Assembly (NCBI RefSeq): GCF_034424175.1
Contig: NZ_CP139986.1
Coordinates: forward strand, 3,658,001-3,722,000
From: Kluyvera intermedia
GTDB taxonomy: Bacteria; Pseudomonadota; Gammaproteobacteria; Enterobacterales; Enterobacteriaceae
Length of the DNA: 64,000 nt
Direction of reading: 5' to 3'
Of the stretch, positions 16,379 through 25,028 are shown piece by piece (positions within the stretch are counted from its first letter, which is position 1; each line of letters begins with the position of its first letter). Under the pieces are notes generated by a model that did no database searches, was not told the origin of the DNA, and saw only the letters and a list, made by a program, of their open reading frames with translations. Made by a program: the position numbers and the translations under genes.

Positions 16379-17650
16379 TTACTGACCGCCTGTTTTCACC
16401 GGCGTATCCGGCTTTTTGTCATTACCCGCGATGTACGGGCTCCACGGCTGTGCGCGCACCGGTTTATCGGTATTCCACACCACGTTGAACTGACCGTTGT
16501 CTTCGATTTCACCAATCATCACCGGTTTGTGCAGGTGGTGGTTGGTGGCGTCCATGGTCAGGGTGAAACCGCTCGGCGCGGCAAAGGTCTGGTTTGCCAT
16601 CGCGGCACGCACTTTATCCACGTCGGTAGTCCCCGCTTTTTCCACCGCCTGCGCCCACATATGGATACCGACGTAGGTCGCTTCCATCGGGTCGTTGGTC
16701 ACCACGGAATCGGCGTTCGGCAGCTTGTGCGCTTTAGCGTAGGCGCGGTAGTCGGCAACAAATTTGGCGTTCACCGGGTTGGTGACGGACTCGAAGTAGT
16801 TCCACGCCGCCAGATGCCCGACCAGCGGTTTGGTATCAATGCCGCGCAGTTCTTCTTCACCGACGGAGAAGGCCACCACCGGCACGTCGGTTGCTTTGGT
16901 GCCCTGGTTTGCCAGCTCTTTATAGAACGGGACGTTGGAGTCGCCGTTGATGGTGGAGATCACCGCTGTTTTACCGCCTGCGGAGAATTTTTTGATGTTG
17001 GAGACAATAGTCTGATAGTCGCTGTAGCCAAACGGTGTATAGACCTCTTCGATGTCTTTATCCTGAATGCCTTTCGAGTGCAGGAAGGCGCGGAGGATCT
17101 TGTTGGTGGTGCGCGGATAAACGTAGTCGGTCCCCAGCAGGAAGAAGCGCTTCGCGCTGCCGCCGTCTTCGCTCATCATGTATTCCACCGCCGGAATGGC
17201 CTGCTGGTTTGGTGCCGCACCGGTGTAGAAGACGTTTGGTGACATCTCTTCCCCTTCATATTGCACCGGATAGAACAGCAGCCCGTTGAGTTCCTCAAAC
17301 ACCGGCAGCACCGATTTACGCGACACCGATGTCCAACAACCAAACACCGCCGCGACCTTATCCTGGGTCAGCAACTGGCGCGCTTTTTCCGCGAACAGCG
17401 GCCAGTTGGAGGCTGGGTCAACGACCACCGGTTCGAGTTTTTTGCCCAGTACGCCGCCTTTGGCGTTAATCTCGTCGATGGTCATCAGCGCCACATCTTT
17501 CAGCGGCGTTTCAGAAATCGCCATGGTGCCGGAAAGGGAGGACATAATCCCCACTTTGATGGTGTCTGCGGCGTAGGCTTGCAAGGAAAAGCCCAGGCCC
17601 AAAAAGGTGGCCGACAGGGCAAATGCTTTCAGTAAAGAACGTCTTTTCAT
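16379..17650 (-). CDS. urtA: UrtA, urea ABC transporter periplasmic binding protein
   Basis: This 423-residue type I periplasmic binding protein of the UrtA/FmdD family has an N-terminal signal with a twin-arginine-like start (MKRRSLLKAFALSATFLGLG) cleaved near QAYA-AD; Tat export is plausible. The mature part begins DTIKVGIMSSLSGTMAISE, and the family stretches LFYPVQYEGEE, TDYVYPRTTNKI and NDPMEATYVG are present; these belong to urea/amide-specific rather than leucine-binding members. TAGGGGTTCTGGTC precedes the ATG. It is the first transporter gene after the GntR regulator, 56 bp downstream. Confidence 0.94.
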   Translation of the reverse strand: MKRRSLLKAFALSATFLGLGFSLQAYAADTIKVGIMSSLSGTMAISETPLKDVALMTIDEINAKGGVLGKKLEPVVVDPASNWPLFAEKARQLLTQDKVAAVFGCWTSVSRKSVLPVFEELNGLLFYPVQYEGEEMSPNVFYTGAAPNQQAIPAVEYMMSEDGGSAKRFFLLGTDYVYPRTTNKILRAFLHSKGIQDKDIEEVYTPFGYSDYQTIVSNIKKFSAGGKTAVISTINGDSNVPFYKELANQGTKATDVPVVAFSVGEEELRGIDTKPLVGHLAAWNYFESVTNPVNAKFVADYRAYAKAHKLPNADSVVTNDPMEATYVGIHMWAQAVEKAGTTDVDKVRAAMANQTFAAPSGFTLTMDATNHHLHKPVMIGEIEDNGQFNVVWNTDKPVRAQPWSPYIAGNDKKPDTPVKTGGQ

Positions 17651-17706
17651 GACCAGAACCCCTAAACGATATTGAGTGATAACGGTTTTCCCATCACGCG
17701 ATGGGC

Positions 17707-18405
17707 CTAAGGTGAAACGGGTTGTAAACGTGCCTGCTGCAGCCGGTGTAAGGTTATTTTTCGGACCTCGGCTTTACTCTGTGAGATATGCGCAGTGAGG
17801 ATCCGCTGCGCCTCCTCGGTTTGTTGTTGCGCCATCGCCTGCAAGACCTGCGCATGTTCGCTGTAGGTGGCATCCACGCGATCCTCGCGGGTGAAATCCA
17901 GATGGCGGATGATCCGCATCTTCTCGGTTAACTCCACATGGACGCGGGCCATTTCAGCGTTGCCGGTGGCGCTGACCAGCGCGGTATGAAACGCTTCGTC
18001 ATGGCGCGATAACGCCTTGCCGGGCGCCATCTGCGGCGCGTCACACCAGAAGGCCATTAGCGGCGCAAGGTGCGTGCCACGTATTGCCGATGGCATGGCG
18101 CACAGGCGTTTCACCGCCTCCATTTCCAGCACAATGCGAAAGTCGTACAACGATTCGAAATAGGTAAAGTCGAACGGTTTTACCTGCCAACCGCTGCGCG
18201 AATAGACCTGCACATAGCCTTCATGCTCCAGCCAGAACAGCGCCTGACGCACCGGCGTGCGGCTGGCGGACATGCGCTCGGAGATCTCCCCTTCGCTGAA
18301 GTGCTCGCCGGGCATCAGGCGAAAATCGAAAATGTCGTTTTTCAGTTCGAGATAAATGCGCTCGGCCAGTCCCACCGCGCGCTTTTTGTCTTTCGCTTGC
18401 ACCAT
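17707..18405 (-). CDS. GntR-family (FCD/FadR-type) regulator of the urea cluster
   Basis: This 232-residue protein has a GntR winged helix at about 10-75 (GEISERMSASRTPVRQALFWL) and an all-helical FCD ligand domain behind it (YDFRIVLEMEAVKRLC, HDEAFHTALVSATGNAEMAR). The ATG at 18405 follows TAAGGAGCGCGGC; the frame is open further up to 18441, overlapping the carboxylase end, but without a ribosome site. It sits inside the operon between the carboxylase and the transporter, so it most likely senses a urea-pathway metabolite and tunes the same operon. The effector cannot be read from sequence. Confidence 0.86.
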   Translation of the reverse strand: MVQAKDKKRAVGLAERIYLELKNDIFDFRLMPGEHFSEGEISERMSASRTPVRQALFWLEHEGYVQVYSRSGWQVKPFDFTYFESLYDFRIVLEMEAVKRLCAMPSAIRGTHLAPLMAFWCDAPQMAPGKALSRHDEAFHTALVSATGNAEMARVHVELTEKMRIIRHLDFTREDRVDATYSEHAQVLQAMAQQQTEEAQRILTAHISQSKAEVRKITLHRLQQARLQPVSP

Positions 18406-18415
18406 GCCGCGCTCC

Positions 18416-21400
18416 TTATTCCAGCCACAACAGAGCATCACCCGGGCTGACCGGGCGGCCCGGCTGGCAGCCGATCCGCTTCACCACACCCGCCTGCGGG
18501 GCGCTAATCGCCAGCTCCATTTTCATGGCTTCGACGATGATTAAGGTCTGCCCGGCTTCCACCGTATCGCCAGGTTTCACCAGCACTTTCCAGATATTGC
18601 CGTTCATGTCGGCGGTGACCGGCAGCGCGTCGTCATCTGGCATCGCTTCCATCACCGGCATCAGGCTTTCAACGACGTCCTGCTGGTCGTCGAGCTGCCA
18701 ACGCTCCACTTCCACCTCAAACGCGTCGGACTGAAGCTTGCGGAACTGCGCAATATCGTCGGCGTGGGTTTGCAGGAATTGCAGATGCGCCGGGAAGTCG
18801 AACACCGTCTCTTCAATGCGCAGCGTGGCGCGGCCTTCACGGAAATCATCGCGCAGTTGGTCCAGTTCAGCCTCGCTGACCGGGTAGAAACGCACCTGGT
18901 CGAAGAAGCGCAGCAGCCACGGCTCACCGGCGCTGAACTGTTCGTTCTTGAGGAATTTGTTCCAGATAGGCAGCGTGCGCCCCACCAGTTGATAGCCGCC
19001 CGGGGAGTCCATGCCGTAGATGCACATATACATGCCACCAATGCCTACGGTGCCTTCGGCGGTGAAAGTACGCGCCGGGTTGTATTTGGAACTGAGCAGG
19101 CGGTGGCGCGGATCAATCGGCACCGCGCACGGCGCGCCGAGGTAAACATCCCCCAGCCCCAGAATCAGATAGCTGGCGTCAAAGATCGTCTCTTTCACCG
19201 CCTCGCGGCTCGGCAGACCATTGATGCGCTGGATAAAATCGACGTTGTTCGGCAGCCACGGCGCGGTGGCGCGCACGGTGTCGGCATAGCGGCTAACCGC
19301 ATCTAGCGTGGCGCTGTCTTCAAAGGCCATCGGCATATGCACGATGCGCGACGGCACCGTCATCTGCGTCACATCGCCAATCTGCGCTTCCTGCTCCAGC
19401 AAGAGCGCCACCAGCGCCTGTTGGCTGATTTCGAGGCTGTTATAGCGCACCTGTAATGACCGCACGCCTGGCGACAGCTCTTTGATACCCGGGTGCGCCC
19501 GTTCGCGCAGTTGCTCCATCAGCACGTGGACGCGCAGGCGCAGCGCCAGATCCAACACATTTTCGCCGTATTCAATGAGGATGTAGTTGTCCCCGGCCTG
19601 ACGGTAAACAATTGCCGGCGTGCTGGCGGTGGCGGGCAGCGACACCAGACCAGCCGCCGAGACACCGTCGCGGTCGGCCAGCGACGGCATGGCGAATTCC
19701 GGCAGGCTGGTGGTTTGCAGAGTATCGACGCTGCGATCCATCGCTTTTTCCCGCGCGACCGCGTCTTCTACGCTGATAGGGTAGAAGCGGATGCGGTCAC
19801 CCGGTTTCACCTGGCCGACCTTCCACAGTTCAGCTTTGGCGATAGTCACCGGGCAGACAAAGCCGCCGAGGCTTGGGCCATCGCGGGTGAGGATCACCGG
19901 AGAGTCGCCGGTAAAGTTAATCGCGCCAATGGCGTATTCACAGTCGTGAACGTTGGACGGATGCAGCCCCGCTTCGCCGCCGTTCGGGCGCGTCCAGCTT
20001 GGTTTTGGCCCGACTAAACGCACGCCAAGGCGGTTGGAGTTGTAGTGAACCTGCCAGTCGCTGGCAAAGAATTGGTCGATGGATTGCTGGGTAAAGAAGT
20101 CCGGTGCGCCATGCGGCCCGTACAGTACGCCAATGCGCCATACTTCACCGTAAGTGGGGATAAGCGATGTCGAGAGCGCTTTCGGCTCACTCACTGGCGC
20201 AGGCGTGGTGCAGGCCGCCAGTTCTGGGCGCGAGATAGGCAGCAGGTCGGCGACTTTCAGCGTACGCCCAGCATGACCACCAAACTGCCCCAGCGCGAAG
20301 GTCGAGCGGCTGCCGAGATATTCCGGCACATCGAGACCGTTACGCACCGCCAGATAGGCACGACAGCCCGTCTGCGCGCGGCCAAGCGTCAGCGTTTGCC
20401 CGGCGCTGACCTTTACCGGCTGCCACAATGACACCGTTTCACCCTCAAGTGTCGCCTGACAATCGGCTCCGGTGAGGGCAATCAGCGCATCGGAATGGAA
20501 CAGTAAAACCGGCCCTTGCAGGGTAAATTCCAGCCCGGCTGCCGATTGATGGTTACCGACAATACGGTTGGCGAGACGAAATGCGAAATCGTCCATTGGG
20601 CCAGACGGCGGCACGCCGATATCCCAGTAACCCTGACGGCCCGGGTAATCCTGCACGCTGCTCCAGGTACCAGGCTGAATCACTTCAATCACCGGCGATT
20701 GAGCGACCACGCTGTCGAGCATTCGCGTCCACGCGGTGCCGTGAACAAAGGCGTCGCTGGCGGTGATTTGCCGCAGATAATCGAGGTTGGTGGCGATGCC
20801 GTGCAAACGCGTGGCGTTCAGCGCGGTATGCAATTTTGCCAGCGCCGCGTCGCGGGTCGGCGCATGGACAATCAGCTTGGCGATCATCGGGTCATAAAAC
20901 GCCGAGACTTCGCTGCCGGTGGTGACGCCGGTATCAATACGCACGTCGTCCGGGAAAGTGACGTCGGTTAACACACCGGGGCTGGGCTGGAAGTTTTTCA
21001 GCGGGCTTTCGGCATAAAGACGGACTTCAATTGCCGCGCCCTGCGGCGCCTGTGCCAGACGAGTCCAGTCAATCGATTCGTCTGCCGCCACGCGCAGCAT
21101 GCACTCGACTAAATCCAGCCCGGTAACGGCTTCCGTGACCGGATGCTCCACCTGCAAACGGGTGTTCACCTCAAGGAAATAGAACGCGTCCAGCGCCGCA
21201 TCATAGATAAACTCCACCGTCCCGGCGCTGCGGTAGTTCACCCGCTTGCCTAACTGCACGGCGGCATCGAGTAGCGCCGTACGCGTGTCGGCTGGCAGAT
21301 TGGGCGCGGGGGTTTCTTCGACCACTTTCTGGTTGCGGCGCTGGAGTGAACAGTCGCGCTCGCCCAGTGCGACCACGTTGCCTTTGCCGTCGCCGAAAAT

Positions 21401-22033
21401 CTGCACCTCAATATGGCGCGCCCGATCGACGCAGCGCTCAACAAACACGCCCGCATCGCTAAAGAACTGCTCGCCCAGGCGACGCACGCTCTCCCAGCCC
21501 TGCGCTAATGCCTCGGCATCGGCACAGCGCGTGAGGCCGATACCACCGCCGCCTGCGGTGCTTTTCAGCATTACCGGGTAGCCAATCTCTTGCGCCGCCG
21601 TCAGCGCATCATCCAGCGAGTTTAAAAGGCCGGTGCCCGGCGTCATCGGCACGCCCGCTTCCGCCGCCAGCTCACGCGCCCGGTGCTTTAGGCCAAACTC
21701 ACCAATCTGCTGCGCGGTCGGGCCGATGAAAACAATCCCCGCCTGTTCACAAGCGTCGGCAAACGGCAGGCTTTCGGAGAGAAAACCGTAGCCCGGCCAG
21801 ATAGCCTGTGCACCGCTTTGCTGGGCAGCTGCGATAATTTTGTCGATTTTCAGGTAGCTGTCGCTGGCCTTCTCACCGCCCAGCGCCAGCGCGATATCGG
21901 CCTGTTTGACGTGCTCGGCGTTTTTATCGGCGTCGGAATAAACCGCCACGCTTACGATGCCCAGACGTTTCAGGGTTCGGATGGCGCGGCAGGCAATTTC
22001 ACCACGGTTAGCAATCAGCACGGTATTAAACAT
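18416..22033 (-). CDS. uca: Urea carboxylase (biotin-dependent)
   Basis: This 1205-residue multidomain enzyme carboxylates urea to allophanate using ATP and bicarbonate. Domains in order: biotin carboxylase (about 1-450, MFNTVLIANRGEIACRAIRT; ATP-grasp loop KSTAGGGGIGL), carboxyltransferase halves of the KipA/KipI (AHS) type (about 470-1090, including GVPPSGPMDDFAFRLANRIV and YGMDSPGGYQLVGRT), and a C-terminal biotinyl domain with VEAMKMELAI, whose Lys carries biotin. The ATG at 22033 has CGCAAGGAGACTCGCC upstream and overlaps the end of the allophanate hydrolase gene by 8 bp. Some close homologues act on guanidine; the urt transporter and the absence of carboxyguanidine deiminase genes favour urea here. 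Confidence 0.92.
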   Translation of the reverse strand: MFNTVLIANRGEIACRAIRTLKRLGIVSVAVYSDADKNAEHVKQADIALALGGEKASDSYLKIDKIIAAAQQSGAQAIWPGYGFLSESLPFADACEQAGIVFIGPTAQQIGEFGLKHRARELAAEAGVPMTPGTGLLNSLDDALTAAQEIGYPVMLKSTAGGGGIGLTRCADAEALAQGWESVRRLGEQFFSDAGVFVERCVDRARHIEVQIFGDGKGNVVALGERDCSLQRRNQKVVEETPAPNLPADTRTALLDAAVQLGKRVNYRSAGTVEFIYDAALDAFYFLEVNTRLQVEHPVTEAVTGLDLVECMLRVAADESIDWTRLAQAPQGAAIEVRLYAESPLKNFQPSPGVLTDVTFPDDVRIDTGVTTGSEVSAFYDPMIAKLIVHAPTRDAALAKLHTALNATRLHGIATNLDYLRQITASDAFVHGTAWTRMLDSVVAQSPVIEVIQPGTWSSVQDYPGRQGYWDIGVPPSGPMDDFAFRLANRIVGNHQSAAGLEFTLQGPVLLFHSDALIALTGADCQATLEGETVSLWQPVKVSAGQTLTLGRAQTGCRAYLAVRNGLDVPEYLGSRSTFALGQFGGHAGRTLKVADLLPISRPELAACTTPAPVSEPKALSTSLIPTYGEVWRIGVLYGPHGAPDFFTQQSIDQFFASDWQVHYNSNRLGVRLVGPKPSWTRPNGGEAGLHPSNVHDCEYAIGAINFTGDSPVILTRDGPSLGGFVCPVTIAKAELWKVGQVKPGDRIRFYPISVEDAVAREKAMDRSVDTLQTTSLPEFAMPSLADRDGVSAAGLVSLPATASTPAIVYRQAGDNYILIEYGENVLDLALRLRVHVLMEQLRERAHPGIKELSPGVRSLQVRYNSLEISQQALVALLLEQEAQIGDVTQMTVPSRIVHMPMAFEDSATLDAVSRYADTVRATAPWLPNNVDFIQRINGLPSREAVKETIFDASYLILGLGDVYLGAPCAVPIDPRHRLLSSKYNPARTFTAEGTVGIGGMYMCIYGMDSPGGYQLVGRTLPIWNKFLKNEQFSAGEPWLLRFFDQVRFYPVSEAELDQLRDDFREGRATLRIEETVFDFPAHLQFLQTHADDIAQFRKLQSDAFEVEVERWQLDDQQDVVESLMPVMEAMPDDDALPVTADMNGNIWKVLVKPGDTVEAGQTLIIVEAMKMELAISAPQAGVVKRIGCQPGRPVSPGDALLWLE

Positions 22034-23825
22034 GGCGAGTCTCCTTGCGGGCAATCCAGTGGCGCCAGCCCTGGTATTCGGTAATGTCGGTGGCGTCATG
22101 TAGCGCCGCCGGTTCGCAGATAAAGCCTTTCACCCAGCGGCCGTCGGTCAGCTCCAGCGAGCCAATGCCCAGTGGCGCAGGAATTTCCGCGACAAACTCA
22201 CCAAAGCGCGCCAATGGGATATCCCACAGTTCAACCTCAATCGCCGCGCCGCTGGCGTCACGCGCAATGCCCGGTTTGTGCGGCAGAGTGTTGGCCAACG
22301 CATACAGGCGGTAGCACGGTGCGGTGCGGGTCGCTTCGACAAATACCGCGTTGCGGGTGGTGAGCTGGAAGTTGAGCGGCATGCCGCTGAGATGCGCACC
22401 GACCACCGCCACGCGAACGTGGTGAGGGGAAGCTGCGAGCGAGCCGCTGTCCGTCAATGGCAACCCGGTTGCGCCCAGCGGCAGCGCCAGTTGTTGTTGC
22501 CAGCGGATGCCAAAATCCGCCAGCGCCCGGTCGTGCCACGCGGGGGCAATCAGGGTGATACCGGCTGGCAAGCCGTCCTCACGCCACGGTGCGGGTAAGG
22601 CCAGCGCGCTGAGATCGGCAAGGTTGGTGAAATTGGTGTAAGTGCCAAACTGCGAGTTAAAGCGGATAGGCTCCTGCTTCATCTCTTCAAGGGTGTGGAT
22701 GGTCGGTGAAGTCGGTACCACCAGCGCATCCACGTCGGCCAGCGCTTGCTGGATTTTTTGCGCCAGTTCGGCGCGCAGATATTCGGCCTTAAACGCCTCC
22801 ACCGCGCTGTAGTTCAGCCCGGCAGCAATAATGGTGTGAACGGTGGGCTCCATCTGTTCCGGGTGTTGCAGCATATCGCCGACCGCCGCAGTGCGTTCCG
22901 CAACCCACGGGCCTTGATAGAGTTGCTCGGCAAGCTGGGTAAAGGCGGAGAAATCGATAGGCCGAAGCTGCGCGCCACCGGCACACAATGCGTCGAGCGC
23001 TTTCTCCCAGGCAGCCTGCGCCTGGGTATCACCATAGAAATTCAGCACTTCCGGGATGGCAAATACCGGGTTGTGCGGGATGGCTGCCGGGGCGGTTGCC
23101 GGGTGACTGCGAGAGTAGGCATCTTGCGCATCCGCGCCGCCAGCGAGCGTGGCGATAGCAAACGCATCCTCGACGGTTAGCGCAAACACCGACAGCGTGT
23201 CGTTCAGGCGACACGCTGGCACCACGCCTTTTGCCGACAGCCAGCCTTTTGTCGGCTTAAGACCGACGATATTGTTAAACCCGGCGGGCACGCGCCCGGA
23301 ACCTGCGGTGTCGGTGCCAAAGGCAAACGGCACCAGGCCACGGGCAACCACAGAGGCAGAACCTGAACTTGAGCCGCCGCTGACGTAGTCGGCATTAAAG
23401 GTGTTGGCGACCGCACCGTACGGCGAACGCGTGCCGACAAGGCCGGTGGCAAACTGGTCGAGGTTGGTTTTGCCAATGACGATAGCCCCCGCCGCTTTCA
23501 GTCGGGCGACGGCAGTGGCGTCTTGTTCAGCAATATATTCAAATGCCGGGCAGGCAGCGGTGGTCGGCCAACCGGCTACGTCCACGTTGTCTTTAACTGC
23601 GAACGGGATGCCGAATAACGGCAGTGAATCTGGATTATTACGGTACTGCGGCATAAGAACCGCTAACTGCGCCTGGATTTGGGCGTCGCTGGCTATCATC
23701 AGCCAGGCGTTATCCTCAGCCGACAGAGTATCAATATGTTCTTTTAATAAAGTAAAAACCGCGTCGCTATTATGTTTAATTTGCTGACGCCAGGCGGCCA
23801 GGGTATTTCCGGTCATTAATGCCAT
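22026..23825 (-). CDS. atzF: Allophanate hydrolase (amidase signature)
   Basis: This 599-residue enzyme converts allophanate to ammonia and CO2, completing the urea amidolyase route. The amidase-signature triad is visible: Lys in FAVKDNVDV, the cis-Ser in YVSGGSSSGSA and the nucleophile Ser in GTDTAGSGR. A C-terminal domain of about 150 residues (from LAASPHHVRVAVVGAHLSG on) is typical of bacterial AtzF/DUR1,2-type proteins. The ATG at 23825 was preferred, with CAGGAATTCAACG upstream; a longer version begins with TTG at 23861. It is the first gene of the cluster and sits about 40 bp behind a sigma-54-type promoter. Confidence 0.92.
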   Translation of the reverse strand: MALMTGNTLAAWRQQIKHNSDAVFTLLKEHIDTLSAEDNAWLMIASDAQIQAQLAVLMPQYRNNPDSLPLFGIPFAVKDNVDVAGWPTTAACPAFEYIAEQDATAVARLKAAGAIVIGKTNLDQFATGLVGTRSPYGAVANTFNADYVSGGSSSGSASVVARGLVPFAFGTDTAGSGRVPAGFNNIVGLKPTKGWLSAKGVVPACRLNDTLSVFALTVEDAFAIATLAGGADAQDAYSRSHPATAPAAIPHNPVFAIPEVLNFYGDTQAQAAWEKALDALCAGGAQLRPIDFSAFTQLAEQLYQGPWVAERTAAVGDMLQHPEQMEPTVHTIIAAGLNYSAVEAFKAEYLRAELAQKIQQALADVDALVVPTSPTIHTLEEMKQEPIRFNSQFGTYTNFTNLADLSALALPAPWREDGLPAGITLIAPAWHDRALADFGIRWQQQLALPLGATGLPLTDSGSLAASPHHVRVAVVGAHLSGMPLNFQLTTRNAVFVEATRTAPCYRLYALANTLPHKPGIARDASGAAIEVELWDIPLARFGEFVAEIPAPLGIGSLELTDGRWVKGFICEPAALHDATDITEYQGWRHWIARKETRHV

Positions 23826-23864
23826 CGTTGAATTCCTGTTGGTATACAAGATGGAATTCAATTA

Positions 23865-23879
23865 GCAAGGTGCATGCCA
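23865..23879 (-). promoter_or_regulatory. Sigma-54 (RpoN) promoter in front of the urea operon
   Basis: On the minus strand this reads TGGCATGCACCTTGC, against the consensus TGGCACG-N4-TTGC: 10 of 11 defined positions match, with correct GG/GC spacing. Transcription would start near 23853, giving a leader of about 28 nt before the atzF ATG. RpoN control is typical of nitrogen-scavenging operons activated by NtrC. Confidence 0.78.
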
Positions 23880-23942
23880 ATATATTAATTAATTATTTAA
23901 CAATAAGTTAAGATAAATCAGATAGGCATTAATATATTCAAC

Positions 23943-23978
23943 GCACCGTTAAAGAACTCGAACGAACAATAACGGTGC
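23943..23978. promoter_or_regulatory. Inverted repeat upstream of the sigma-54 promoter, possible enhancer site
   Basis: GCACCGTTA (23943-23951) and TAACGGTGC (23970-23978) are exact inverted repeats 18 nt apart. Their centre is about 107 bp upstream of the predicted start, where NtrC enhancers usually lie. GCACC/GGTGC halves resemble NtrC half-sites, but the spacing is longer than the classical site, so another activator is possible. The rest of 23826-24111 is AT-rich with no gene. Confidence 0.5.
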
Positions 23979-24166
23979 AATTCATCATAAGAAAAACAAA
24001 TATCAAGATAACTGAACCAGAATATTCTTTTATCAAAAAAAACCGTAGTCGTTTGGATATTATCAACACGGATATTGGGGACAATCCGCGCATACGCCCT
24101 TTCGTCCAGTAGGTGATGCTGCCAACTTACTGATTTAGTGTATGATGGTGTTTTTGAGGTGCTCCA

Positions 24167-24442
24167 GTGGCTTCTGTTTCTATCAGCTGTCCCTCCTGTT
24201 CAGCTACTGACGGGGTGGTGCGTAACGGCAAAAGCACCGCCGGACATCAGCGCTATCTCTGCTCTCACTGCCGTAAAACATGGCAACTGCAGTTCACTTA
24301 CACCGCTTCTCAACCCGGTACGCACCAGAAAATCATTGATATGGCCATGAATGGCGTTGGATGCCGGGCAACTGCCCGCATTATGGGCGTTGGCCTCAAC
24401 ACGATTTTCCGCCATTTAAAAAACTCAGGCCGCAGTCGGTAA
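24167..24442 (+). CDS. insA: InsA, IS1 regulator / N-terminal transposase part
   Basis: This 91-residue protein has a zinc-finger-like CPSCSATDG...YLCSHC motif and an HTH (GVGCRATARIMGVGLNTIFR). Alone it binds the IS1 ends and represses; transposase is made by -1 frameshifting into insB at the A6C run at 24418-24424. Confidence 0.95.
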   Translation: MASVSISCPSCSATDGVVRNGKSTAGHQRYLCSHCRKTWQLQFTYTASQPGTHQKIIDMAMNGVGCRATARIMGVGLNTIFRHLKNSGRSR

Positions 24443-24864
24443 CCTCGCGCATACAGCCGGGCAGTGACGTCATCGTCTGCGCGGAAATGGACGAACAGTG
24501 GGGATACGTCGGGGCTAAATCGCGCCAGCGCTGGCTGTTTTACGCGTATGACAGGCTCCGGAAGACGGTTGTTGCGCACGTATTCGGTGAACGCACTATG
24601 GCGACGCTGGGGCGTCTTATGAGCCTGCTGTCACCCTTTGACGTGGTGATATGGATGACGGATGGCTGGCCGCTGTATGAATCCCGCCTGAAGGGAAAGC
24701 TGCACATAATCAGCAAGCGATATACGCAGCGAATTGAGCGGCATAACCTGAATCTGAGGCAGCACCTGGCACGGCTGGGACGGAAGTCGCTGTCGTTCTC
24801 AAAATCGGTGGAGCTGCATGACAAAGTCATCGGGCATTATCTGAACATAAAACACTATCAATAA
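24361..24864 (+). CDS. insB: InsB, IS1 catalytic transposase part (expressed as InsAB' by frameshifting)
   Basis: This 167-residue frame is in the -1 phase relative to insA and carries the DDE-type catalytic region (CAEMDEQWGYVG, IWMTDGWPLYE, RYTQRIERHNLNLRQHLARL). It is intact, so the element is potentially active. Confidence 0.94.
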   Translation: MPGNCPHYGRWPQHDFPPFKKLRPQSVTSRIQPGSDVIVCAEMDEQWGYVGAKSRQRWLFYAYDRLRKTVVAHVFGERTMATLGRLMSLLSPFDVVIWMTDGWPLYESRLKGKLHIISKRYTQRIERHNLNLRQHLARLGRKSLSFSKSVELHDKVIGHYLNIKHYQ

Positions 24865-24956
24865 GTTGGAGTCATTACCCGTCCAGTAGACCAGAATTTG
24901 ATTGGAAAATTAACAACGCATAGCGAACTAAGGATATCGCTAATATTACCAGTGAT

Positions 24957-24975
24957 GATAATGTGTATCATTTGC
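24957..24975. promoter_or_regulatory. Fur box upstream of the chaN-tonB-receptor cassette
   Basis: GATAATGTGTATCATTTGC matches the 19-bp Fur consensus at 14 of 19 positions, and TGATGATAATG just before it adds another hexamer. It lies about 70 bp upstream of the lipoprotein start and about 70 bp from the IS1 duplication. Iron repression of the whole cassette is inferred. Confidence 0.72.
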
Positions 24976-25028
24976 ATTTGAGATTTGTTAACATCCCCGC
25001 CCACGATAAACCAGTCTGTGGCATTAAA

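Larger units (their letters stand above)
24112..24879 (+). mobile_element. IS1, complete 768-bp insertion sequence
   Basis: The element runs from GGTGATGCTGCCAACTTACT to AAGTTGGAGTCATTACC, exactly 768 bp, with imperfect terminal inverted repeats (GGTGATGCTGCCAACTTA versus GGTAATGACTCCAACTTA). It is flanked by a perfect 9-bp target duplication CGTCCAGTA (24103-24111 and 24880-24888). No gene is interrupted: it lies between the urea promoter region and the iron-uptake cassette. Confidence 0.98.

Noticed and set aside
23826..24111. Guanidine riboswitch upstream of the carboxylase cluster
   Set aside because: The predicted leader is under 30 nt with no ACGR-type paired motifs, and the sigma-54 promoter lies too close to the ATG for an aptamer.
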